64,000 nt of DNA. Source: Chrysemys picta bellii. Taxonomy: Eukaryota; Chordata; Testudines; Emydidae. The stretch is taken from NCBI RefSeq assembly GCF_011386835.1, contig NC_088800.1, positions 22,806,572-22,870,571 on the forward strand, written 5' to 3'. A program made the position numbers and the translations under genes. Under the pieces are notes generated by a model. The model was not told the origin of the DNA. It was given only the letters and a program-made list of their open reading frames with translations, and searched no databases. Shown here in pieces: positions 45,941-55,250 of the stretch; position 1 is the first letter of the stretch, and each line of letters opens with the position of its first letter.

Positions 45941-46078
45941 TCTGGGGCCAGCGTGTTATATCACGAGAGCCATTCTTCCTCCTTCGCCCATCCTATTTAT
46001 TAATTGCATTTATTGTATTTATATAATATGGGTGAAGGAGGAAGAATGGCTCTCGTGATATAACACGCTGGCCTCAGA
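45941..46078. repeat. Long near-perfect hairpin
   Basis: The 51-base left arm (45941-45991, starting TCTGGGGCCAGCGTG) is the complement of the 51-base right arm (46028-46078) at 49 positions. The other two would be G-U pairs in plus-strand RNA, so all 51 could pair, with a 36-base AT-rich loop. There is no TA dinucleotide or obvious TSD at its edges. It may be a short MITE or a foldback arising by local inverted duplication; transcribed, it would be a long double-stranded RNA or microRNA-like precursor. Confidence 0.85.
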
Positions 46079-46595
46079 ACCTAACTTCTGTACCACAGTT
46101 AATTATAAGCCATGAGCACTCAGAACTTAAGAGTTTAGTTGCTCTGTGGGCTGGCGGCTTCATGCAGTACGTATTGCAAACAGGAAATAAACTATACATC
46201 AGCAGCTAGAAACTGATGTGTTGCACATGGAAGAATACTGGTCAGAATGCCGTAAAGACCCTTTTCCAGAAAGTCACAGGGTGGTCTCCATGAAAGTACT
46301 CTTTTGGTTCTACCGCAATCCACAAAACTCCCACCAGATCCTGCAGGCATCTAAACTCACTCAGTGCCTAAGTTTTTCAGGATAAAAATTCCCTTTGGAA
46401 ACATCCTATGTTTCTGCCTCTGGGCATGCGCACAGCTGCTTCCTTCTAGGCCTCTGGGCACTTAATTCCTGCCTAAGCCAGGGAGCGATCCACGGAGTGG
46501 GAGGAAACAGACATTCAGCCTCCTAAGTCATCTGTGGGGCCTGATCCAGTAGGTGCTCATTGACATCGGGCTAGAGAGAGCGAGGTAATGACTCT

Positions 46596-46656
46596 GTAGC
46601 CCACTGGTTAGGGTTCTCACCTGAGAGGTGGCAGACCCTGAGTCCAGTCCCCCTGA
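46596..46656 (+). repeat. tRNA-like SINE module 1
   Basis: TGTAGCCCACTGGTTAGGG resembles an A box and GAGTCCAGTCC a degraded B box, separated as in a tRNA. The sequence that follows (TTTATCCAGAGTGAAACAGC) is the usual body of this SINE type. Confidence 0.55.
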
Positions 46657-46736
46657 TCCAATCACTCTTTTGTTGTTTATCCAGAGTGAAACAGCTTCAA
46701 CAGGAGAGACTGAGGGAGCCCCACATGGGAATATCC

Positions 46737-46792
46737 CATGGCTCAGAGGGTAGAGAACTCTTCTGAGAGGTGCAGAGACCCTGTTCAAATCA
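46737..46792 (+). repeat. tRNA-like SINE module 2
   Basis: CATGGCTCAGAGGGTAGAGA (A box-like) and CTGTTCAAATC (B box-like) repeat the module plan of 46596-46656 on the same strand. Confidence 0.5.
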
Positions 46793-46821
46793 TTTATCCT
46801 CCTGTGGCAGGGAGGGGGCAA

Positions 46822-46871
46822 TTGAACCTGGCTCTCCCACATCCCAGGTGAGGGTTCTAACCACTAGGCTA
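46822..46871 (-). repeat. tRNA-like SINE module 3, inverted
   Basis: On the minus strand TAGCCTAGTGGTTAGAACCC is followed by CACCTGGGATGTGGGAGAGC and AGGTTCAATT. This is the best preserved A-box/B-box pair of the three and faces the other two. Confidence 0.6.
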
Positions 46872-47200
46872 AATGTTATAAGGTAGGCACCACAGGCAGC
46901 AGCCACTCCTCTATCATTTTGTGTAGGGAGAGACAAAGTATAGCTAATCTGATGTAGGTGCCTCCCTACAGCCTGGATTTACATGCCTATGTGTGAGAAA
47001 GGGGAGGGATTTAGGACACACCCATATTGTCGGCATCTCCCGTTGTCTAGTTTAGGTGGCTCCCCGCCTATCATATGGTGTTTTGTGTATCACATTCTAA
47101 AGTGCCTGTCTGCCCCCATTCGTTGCATAGGAATCTAGGCATCTAACTTGGCTTTATGGTTTCTGGATTTTCTAGGCACCTAAAAGTTAGACAGTGTGAT
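46872..47200. repeat. SINE body/tail-like sequence
   Basis: TTATAAGGTAGGCACCACAG and several GGTGCC/GGCACCTAA-type words resemble the body of the same SINE family; a related stretch follows the module at 50.3 kb. Confidence 0.4.
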
Positions 47201-48085
47201 GCTCCGCATTGCAGCGTTGAAGTCTCTTTGTGAAGCCCCCTCAGTGTCAATAACGTATAAACCCCCACAGTGCCCAGTAGAAGCTGCAGAATAGGCAGGG
47301 AAGGGAGGTGTTTATTGCTACTGTGAAGAGAAACCACTTGCAATGAGGTTGGAGTTATTATGGGGAAGTGTCTTCAGCACATATGGTGAAATCTGGCCCT
47401 ACTGAAGTCCTTGAAGTCTTGCCATGGGCTTCAATGGAGTCATGAGTTTGCCTATAATCCAGATATTGCTACTATTTAGAGACAAATCATCAAACTTTTA
47501 TTCAAAAAGAAACATGAGCTTATGCCAAGAAATTCCCAATCCTATATTATAACAGCAGAAGAAAATGAACAGGCAGAGGCGAATTCCTAAAAAGCCATTG
47601 TATGATTCTGATAACAAGAGTGACTCCCCTGAAATCGAAGAGGTTACTCTAGTGTAAGTGAGAAGAAGATCACGGTGCCTAACCTTCATCAGCATCATGG
47701 GAACCTCCACAGCCCAATTAATCCATCACAATTTGTAGGCCGTAAGAACGCCAGTTACTACTCCTGGAGAGTGGAGGAACAAACATTGGTCTAACCGGTC
47801 CCACTCAGTTTTACTATATGTAGATAATTCCTTCCACTTCCTTTTAGTGGCAGCTTAGTTGCCAGTAAATTTGACTCTTGGCTGACATGTAACTGGGGGG
47901 GGAGGGGGGAAACCTGGCCTATTTTGGAGCCCTGCTACAGTATGGAGTAAAAATGCATGCTATGTTTAGGACTTAAGGGAAACGCATGTAATACTGTCTG
48001 GGGCAAGTGGCATGAGTACTCCTTTTTCTTGGGCAAAATAGACAAGTGCCATCTATTAAATGGATTGAGACCTCAAACTCATTTC
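47201..48085. other. Unassigned sequence
   Basis: Contains a remnant of the GGTGAAATC palindromic repeat at about 47387-47450; otherwise nothing recognised. Confidence 0.35.
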
Positions 48086-48093
48086 TCATAGGC

Positions 48094-48427
48094 CAGTGTT
48101 TCTCAAACTGGGGCTACCGCTTGGGTAGGGAAAGCCCCTGGCGGGCCGGGCCGGTTTGTTTACCTGCCCCATCCACAGGTCCAGCCGATTGCAGCTCCCA
48201 CTGGCTGCAGTTCACCGCTCCAGGCTAATGGGGGCTGGCTGGAAGCAGCGCGGGCCGAGGGACGTACTGATCGCCGCTTCTAGCAGCTCCCATTGGACTG
48301 GAGCAGTGAACCATGGCCAGTGGGAGCCGCGATCGGCCAGACCTGCGGACGTGGCAGGTAAACAAACCGGCCCGGCCCGCCAGGGGCTTTCCCTACACAA
48401 GTGGTGGCCCCAGTTTGAGAAATACTG
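48094..48427. mobile_element. 334-bp palindromic hAT MITE, exact TSD
   Basis: Ends CAGTGTTTCTCAAACTGGGG and CCCCAGTTTGAGAAATACTG are inverted. The exact TSD TCATAGGC is at 48086-48093 and 48428-48435. The whole element is close to one palindrome: GCCCCTGGCGGGCCGGGCCG and its complement, GTTTACCTGCC/GGCAGGTAAAC, CAGCTCCCACTGG/CCAGTGGGAGC. The TIR is of the Charlie/MER5 type. Opposed open frames at 48156-48503 and 48212-48400 are mirror readings of the palindrome. Confidence 0.93.
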
Positions 48428-48435
48428 TCATAGGC

Positions 48436-49170
48436 CATCATATGGCCAACCCATAGTGCTGCTCGTGGATTACCACTATAAACTTATTTCCAGGGGGTTC
48501 TAATGTTGATGAAAATGTCCTTTGGCCAAAAACGAGGCTTTTCTCTGTATATGGTAACCACTGCAACATGAGCTTTATTTACAGATGAGCAGCAAAGGTT
48601 TCATCTGTGTAATGCAATAAAAATGCAGCTGTGCTGAGCAATGCTGCATCTGCTCCATAGAAGGAAAGTTATTCATTCCTCTAGAAAAATAAAAGTATTT
48701 ATACCGTAAATATATAAACCTTAACATCAGACCCTACAATTATTCTCAAACTGAAACATTTCAGTAATTAGCTACAATCAACTACATTTATCACTAATAG
48801 CACTTTGCCAGCTGAGCACCTCTCTGCATTCAAATATTTACCTAGGGTGTGCCAACATAAATAATGTCTACACAGTATTATACTGACTTTGCAACTGTAG
48901 TGTAAATGCTGTCACAGCTATAACTCGAGAAAGGTATCTTAAACAACTACTCCAGTATCACCTCAGCAAGCAAAGTGTCATGTTCTCTTAACTACGTCAC
49001 TTTAAAGATTTTTGAAAGCAGAGAGAGTAAGCTTCACCTAGTGCAGCGTAACATGGCCACCCGAAATGTGCATCAGTGGGAGAGAACATAAAATGTTTTA
49101 GGTATAGGAAAACCTATTAGGCCAAACGTCCCATTGCTTGGTTTTTTGTTTGTTTGTTTGTTTTCACTTA
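48436..49170. other. Repeat-poor AT-rich sequence
   Basis: No transposon signature seen. AT-rich with GTAATTAGC-like words near 48765; a short (TTTG)n run closes it at about 49148-49164. Confidence 0.35.
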
Positions 49171-49178
49171 ATCCCACC

Positions 49179-49643
49179 TAGGGCCAGCTCCAGGCACCAA
49201 CCGAGCAAGCTGATGCTTGGGGTGGCAGCTTGTAGGAGGCGGCATTCCGCCCAATCCTAGGGCAGCATGGCTGCTTTTTGTTTGTTTGTTTGTTTGTTTG
49301 TTGTGCCGCTCTGGCCGCCCTGTAAGGGGCAGCGGCGTGGAGGACGGGAGTGCCCTGCAGCAAGCCCGGCAGGGAAGCCCACGTCCTTCCCTCCCAGCTG
49401 ACCGGAGCGGTGCGGAGCCCTCCCAGCAGGGGGCACGGTGGGAGGGGCCGCGTGGCAGCGCCCCGCTGAAGCCCTGGCCTTCCCCCTTCTCTCTCTCCCC
49501 CCGCTCCCTCCCCTTCCCCCGGCTAGCCGGGGCACATCTGCAGGGCAGGGAGTCCCCCTGCACCCTGTCTCCGGCTGCGCCACAGGTTTTTTTTTTGTTT
49601 TTGTTTTTTGCTTGGGGCGGCCAGAAAGCCAGAGCCGGCCCTG
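49179..49643. mobile_element. 465-bp hAT MITE
   Basis: Left end TAGGGCCAGCTCCAGG and right end GCCAGAGCCGGCCCTG. Flanking 8-mers ATCCCACC (49171-49178) and ATCTCACC (49644-49651) match at 7 of 8. Same family as 9704-10164, with which it shares a GCGCCCCGCTGAAGCCCTGG-like interior. A (TTTG)n tract at about 49276-49302 has expanded inside it. Confidence 0.88.
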
Positions 49644-49996
49644 ATCTCACCTTCCTGCTTTTTCACAAGACTCTTAATCCTCTTCTCTCCTTCTCCAGAA
49701 ATAAACCCAAGCACCATTTTTCAGTGTAGATGCCTTCACTGAGGCACCCTAAAAGGTCTGTTTTCCTTCCACACCCCACACCCCCCAAAAGGACTGAGCA
49801 CTTACTCCTCCTATGAACTTCAAGAGGAGTGCAGAGGGACCCATACCATTTAGGGCACTCATCTTGATAATTTTGATACTAGTCACCTTTTAAAATTCAC
49901 TTATTGGTGTTTCTCTCCATCTTTTTGTTTCGTTAAGTAGCTTTCCTTGGTAAATTATTCTATATGTTTACTACCCTTTGCCTAAAACAGTTCTAG

Positions 49997-50235
49997 GCCT
50001 GATCTATGCTAGACAATGAAGTCTGCTTAACTACATTGCTCAGTGGTGTGAAAAATCCACACCCCAGAGCAGTGTATTTATGCCAACCTAATTTTCTAGT
50101 CTAGACCAGGCCTCGGTATGTCTACATTACAACTGCTACAGCCTCACAGCTGTAGCTATGCCACTGTATTGTAGACATTTACTACAGTGATGGAAGGGGT
50201 TTTTCACTCTAGTAAATCCACCTCCTCAAGAGATG
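49997..50235. mobile_element. PIF/Harbinger-type MITE copies
   Basis: GGCCTGATCTATGCTAG (49997) and the inverted CTAGTCTAGACCAGGCC (to 50112) bound a 116-bp unit with GTGTGAAAAATCCACACC in the middle. The next 120 bp (GTCTACATTACAACTGC to TAAATCCACCTCC) matches the second half of the longer relative at 4670-4904. No clean TSD. Confidence 0.55.
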
Positions 50236-50261
50236 GCTGATCCCTTGTTCAGATCCCTTCT

Positions 50262-50560
50262 CCACACTCACGAGGACTTGTACCAGGAGTCTCCCACGTG
50301 CTGGGTGAGTACCTTATCTACTAAGCTAAAGACCATGAGGGTAGGCTGCCTCCTCCCTGTATCCTCAGGCAATAGTGTGCATGCTCAGGCAGGGGATAGG
50401 TGCCTGGTAATCTAGAGGGAGGCTGCAGTGTGCATGCCCAAAGGGAAAAAAATGTAGGTGCTGGGTGAATTTAGGCACCTAACAGGTTAGGTGTCAGCCA
50501 AGCAACAGTGTTGCGGATTGCAACGGTGCCTGAAAATGGGACATAGGTATCTAAGTACCT
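50262..50560 (-). repeat. Diverged tRNA-derived SINE
   Basis: The minus strand has TTTAGCTTAGTAGATAAGG then CACCCAGCACGTGGGAGACT, like module 3 at 46.8 kb. The neighbouring sequence with GGCACCTAACAGGTTAGG resembles the same family's body. Confidence 0.45.
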
Positions 50561-51917
50561 TGGTGGATCCTACTCGAAGTAATTGGGAGCTAATATATAT
50601 ACCAGAGTACTAAAGGGAGGTAAGTTCTTCTAAGCGTTTCAATCTTTTACTGGTCTTGCCTGGGTTCTGTTTTAGCCAGCTGCTCTTCCTCCAGGTGCTC
50701 ATTTTGATCAGGCAGTGAGAAAGCTGGGAGATGGTGTCCCATATCTTTGACATAAAGGAGATGTTGAGCTGGATGTGGTCTGCACCCAGGTGGCCTTTCA
50801 GCACCTGTTGTCACATGGCGGTCCCAATAACTTTATATAAAGGTTGAATACTATTGTGGGACAGGAGTGAACTGTTCTGCTTTAGTTGTTTAATGACATT
50901 ACATGTTTGCTGTAGAAACACAAACCCCTGATCTCTCAGGTCTCGCAGAGAAGAGTGCATTTACTTCTCAAATGCATTGATTTGTAACTTGAGGGCTAAA
51001 CATTTTCTGTTAATGATTTTAAATATTTCACAGTTTTTACTATTTCACTTTAAATTGCACTTATGAATTGTGTTTTTTCTCTGTATTCATCACTTTGCTA
51101 ATACAGTTTGAGTTCTCCCATTCTTCCTACTATTTTGCATAGGGATGATGGTTTCAATAATCTCCCAGATACTTTTTCCTGATCAGAATGCAGATGGATA
51201 CTGAAGATGGAAGTACTGCTAGCCTTCTTTATGCTTAATTCCATCAAATGAGGAGATAAGACAGTGCTTCTTCATAATTTGTTTGTTGATCATCAAGTTT
51301 TGCATCATCCCCACTTGTTTCGGTAGGAGCCCAGTACAGAAAAGACAGCCCTCAGACTACACAAAACTAAAAAGGATTTTGACTGAATTGTCCCCCATAT
51401 ATGATTTAAAACAGAATAAAACCCACTTGCTTTGATAAATGGAGCTTTTCTATCACTGCTAATAATACGTATGTAAAATGTTCTTTTAAAACTTTCTAAG
51501 GGAATACTCTTTAAGTGTGAAGAATTCAGAGAGCTGTAATTTGGGAAGTGCACATTTGGATTCAAAACCCTATTTGTATGCCTACTAAATGTGTCTTTAG
51601 AATGACCTGTTCCACCAAGCAGAAATACACTGCAAAATGGTACCTTGCAGCAGTGTCATTGGAACAATTTGTATAGTGGGTGTATTGAAAGCCACTGAAC
51701 AAAACTGCAAATCCTGTATATCATGGAACCCCCAGTTCCAGCAGTTCTGCCTTGCAGATGAGATCATCCAAACTGCAGGGTTCTCAGTTAAACCCCACTC
51801 TACCTGTCTTGGATGCTGAACGTTGGCCCTGAGAAGCTGCAAACTGAAACAGAAATTGGCTTTTAATGGGGCTGTGTTAGGAATGTGTGTATAATCAGGC
51901 CAAAAGGAGAAAGCAGC
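50561..51917. other. Unassigned sequence, no gene seen
   Basis: No classified repeat or exon recognised. Confidence 0.3.
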
Positions 51918-51925
51918 AGTTAGAC

Positions 51926-52618
51926 CAGGGTGGGCAAACTTTTTGGCTCAAGGGCCACATTGGGGTTGCAAAACTGTGCCTCCCCGAACAGCCTGGCCCC
52001 CGCCTCCTATCCGACCCCTCCCACTTCCCGCCCCCTGACTGCCCCCCTCAGAATCCCTGACCCATCCAACCCCCCACCACTCCTTGTCCCCTAACTGCCC
52101 CCTCCTGGGACCCCCTGCCCCTAACTGCCCCCTGGAACCCCACCCCCTATCCAACCCCCCTGCTCCCAGTCCCCTGACAGCCCCGACCCCTATCCACACC
52201 CCGCCTCCTGACAGGCCCCATGGGACCCCAGGCCTATCCAACCACCCCCCGTTCCCTGTCCCCTGACTGCCCCCCAGAACCTCCACCCCATCCAACTGCC
52301 CCCTGCTCCCTGTCCCCTGACTGCTCCCCAGGACCCCCCGCCCCTTATCCAACCCCCCGACCCCCTTACCATGCTGCTCAGAGCAGCATGTCTGGCAGCC
52401 ACGCCGCCCAGCCAGAGCCAGACACACTGCCGCGCTGCTCGGCAGGAGCGCGCAACCCAGCTTCCCAGAGTGCTGTCTGCGCGGCGGCGTGGCTGCAGGG
52501 GAGGGGGGATAGTGGAGGAGGGGCCGGGGGCTAGCCTCCCCGGCTGGGAGCTCAAGGGCCAGGCAGGATGGTTCCATGGGCCAGATGTGGCCCGCAGGCC
52601 ATAGTTTGCCCACCTCTG
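51926..52618. mobile_element. 693-bp hAT (Charlie-like) element
   Basis: Ends CAGGGTGGGCAAACTTTTTG and inverted CAGAGGTGGGCAAACTATGG. Flanking 8-mers AGTTAGAC (51918-51925) and AGTTAGAT (52619-52626) match at 7 of 8. It carries the same C-rich left interior and GC-rich right interior as 9291-10478, but without a nested insertion. No transposase. The 221- and 174-residue minus-strand frames over it are glycine/proline-rich composition artefacts. Confidence 0.9.
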
Positions 52619-53082
52619 AGTTAGATGATACCCAACCAAACTGCCAGACAGCTCTCTAGTGCTGGGCCAGTAAACCTGATCCATACTGCAGGGGCTCAAA
52701 TCGCCCTCTCCCATGGGACAAATCAGGGGGAAGGGGCAGAGGCTGAGGGCAGAAAGACTGTCCTTGGAGAGTTTCTCCCTACTATTTTAACTGGGTGGGA
52801 TTTGTTTCCCCAGGCCTTGTTCCCAGTACAGAATGAGTCACGGGGACTGCCCAGAAACCCTGCCCATCCTCCAGGTCAGATCTTAATGGATCGTAGGAGA
52901 TCTACAGGAGGCCAAGTCCATTGATGAGGAGGACTTATGCTTCCCCAGCAATTCTATGTCCGCACCCGCATCCCCTCCACAAATACATGTAACCCTGGTA
53001 ACACATGATTCCAGACTTTCCTGCTCCACCTTCCCAAAAGAGGGACCCTCACTGTGGGATGGATAATCTGGGACTGTCTTAC

Positions 53083-53193
53083 TTCAGAATCCCTCCGGGG
53101 CTGGAGATTCGATGAAGTATCTCTCCATCCAGTCCCTGTCCCCTCCCACTGAGCACATCTTCTGTGGTCTGAAGGAAGAGGAGATGCCGCCAT
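53083..53193 (-). CDS. Candidate first coding exon (hypothetical), minus strand
   Basis: On the minus strand, AGTATGGCGG at 53193 is a good initiation context. A 37-codon frame starting MAASPLPSDHRRCAQWEG ends at GAA followed by a donor-like GTAAGA (53082-53077), phase 0. Upstream sequence GGCGAGCTCGGCTACC is GC-richer than the surroundings. A second frame over the same DNA is also open (53084-53332), which weakens the case. No later exon is visible and I do not recognise the product. The segment could equally be an unrecognised repeat between the hAT at 51.9 kb and the CR1 at 53.5 kb. Confidence 0.2.
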
Positions 53194-53434
53194 ACTGGTA
53201 GCCGAGCTCGCCTTCCACGTTGGAGGGGGGGAAAGCATATGTGGATATTCTCTTTAACACGCTAATCTGGGAGACACTATTACCATCGTTGTACGGAGCT
53301 ATGGAAAGCTTCCTATCTTCTGTGTGCTGCACCTTTTAAATGTCTGATACACCCCCTGTGTAATGTGCACAACAGCAACATTTTATTCTTGCTTGTAATA
53401 GCTGCACACTGAACTCTTGAGTGGAGATATAGGT

Positions 53435-53495
53435 CCACATTTGCAAAAGTGACTAGTGATTTTTGGGTGCCCAATTTGAGGCATCCTGAAGGAGC
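53435..53495. repeat. Old palindromic interspersed repeat fragment
   Basis: ATTTGCAAAAGTGACTAGTG and TTTTTGGGTGCCCAATTTGA are landmarks of a dispersed amniote repeat; the CR1 has inserted next to it. Confidence 0.5.
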
Positions 53496-53497
53496 CT

Positions 53498-55060
53498 CAT
53501 AAGAATAGCCATACTGGGTCAGACCAAAGGTCCATCTAGCCCAGTATCCTGTCTTCCGACAGTGGCCAATGCCAGGTACCCCAGAGGGAATGAACAGAAC
53601 AGGTAATCACCAAGTGATCCATGCCTTGTCGCCCATTCCCAGCTTCTGGCAAACAGAGGCTAGGGACACCATCCCTGCCCATCCTGGCTAATAGCCATTG
53701 ATGGACCTATCCTCCATGACTTTATCTAGCTCTTTTTTGAACCCTGTTATAGTCTTGGCCTTCTCAACATCCTCTGGCAAGGAGTTCCACAGGTTGACTG
53801 TGTGTTGTGCGGAAAAAATACTTCCTTTTATTTGTTTTAAACCTGCTGCCTATTAATTTCACTTGGTGGCCCCTAGTTTTTGTGTTATGAGAAGGAATAA
53901 ATAACACTTCCTTATTTATTTTCTCCACACCAGTCATGATTTTATAGATCTCAATCATATCCCCCCCTTAGTCGTCTCTTTTCCAAGCTGAAAAGTCCCA
54001 GTCTTTTTAATCTCTCATCATATGGCAGCCGTTCCATACCCCTAATAAATTTTGTTGCCCTTTTCTAAACCTTTTCCAAGTCCAATATATCTTTTTTGAG
54101 ATGGGATGACCACATCTGCACACAGTATTTAAAATGTGGGCATACCATAGATTTATATAGAAGCAATATGATATTTTCTGTCTTATTATCTATCCCTTTC
54201 TTAATGATTCCCAGAATTCTGTTTGCTTTTTTGACTGCTGCTGCACATTGAGTGGATGTTTTCAGAGAACTATCCACAATGACTCCAAGATCTTTCTTGA
54301 ACGGTAACAACTAATTTAGACCCCATCATTTTATATGTATATTGGGATTATGTTTTCCAATGTGCATTACTTTGCATTTATCAACATTGAATTTCATCTG
54401 CCATTTTGTTGCCCAATCACCCCATTTTGAGAGATCCTTTTGTAGCTCTTCGCAGTCTGCCTGGGACTTAATTATCTTGAGTAGTTTTGTATCATCTGCA
54501 AATTTTGCCACCTCACTGTTTACCCCTTTTTCCAGATCATTTATGAATATGTTAAATAGGACTGGGCCCAGTACAGACCCCTGGGAGACACCACTATTTA
54601 CCGCTCTCCATTCTGAAAACTGACCATTTATTCCTACCCTTTGTTTCCTATCTTTTAACCAGTTGCCAATCCAAAAGAGAACCTTCCCTCTTATCCCATG
54701 ACCACTTACTTTGCTTAAGGGCCTTTAGTGAGCTACCTTGTCAAAGGCTTTCTGAAAATCTAAATACACTATATCCACTGGATCCCCCTTGTCCACATGC
54801 TTGTTGTCCTCAAAGAATTCTAGTAGATTAGTGAGGCATGATTTCCCTTTACAAAAACCATGCTGACTATTCCCCAACAAATTATGTTCATATATGTTTC
54901 TGACAATTTTGTTTTTTACTATAGTTTCAACCAGTTTGCCTGGTACTGAAGTCCAGCTTACTGGCCCTGTAATTGTCTGGGTCTCCTCTGTAGCCCTTTT
55001 TAAAAATTGGTATCACATTAGCTATCCTCCAGTCATTTGGTACAGAAGCTGATTTAAATG
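53498..55060 (-). mobile_element. 5'-truncated CR1 LINE with ORF2 reverse transcriptase remnants
   Basis: A minus-strand CR1 copy. Its 3' end is at 53498, where the strand ends in ATTCTTATG, the CR1 tail type. Going 5' from there: the 3' UTR; the ORF2 C-terminus (53764-53958, containing YKIMTGVEK and [10 protein letters not shown]); a domain with DLGVIVDSSL and LLLYKSMVCPHFKYCVQMWS (54065-54310); the palm with FADD at about 54491-54502, the catalytic polymerase motif; an upstream YLDFQKAFDKV palm motif near 54750; SQHGF near 54865; and NDWRIANVIPIFKKG near 54990-55035. A premature stop at 54065-54067 and frameshifts between blocks make it inactive. The endonuclease and ORF1 are missing. Similarity may extend to about 55250. 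Confidence 0.92.
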
Positions 55061-55250
55061 ATAGGCTACAGATGACAGTTAGTTGGCCACATGCATGTGA
55101 ATTGCTAAATTGGACATACAGATGTTGAAGAAAGGCATGAGAATATTTCTGTATCAGGTCCTCTTGTATGATTTTTTTCCTCTGGCCCCTATCATCCTGT
55201 CCCACAGAGAACTCTGTGAAAGAGATGCACCTGTACCACATACCTTGTAT

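Noticed and set aside
49168..49729. Frames of 160-170 codons with lysine/asparagine or cysteine/leucine runs
   Set aside because: The runs come from a (TTTG)n tract inside a hAT MITE.
51948..52613. A 221-codon minus-strand open frame
   Set aside because: It lies wholly inside the 693-bp hAT element and is glycine/arginine-rich because of the C-rich tract; the matching element at 9291 does not preserve it.
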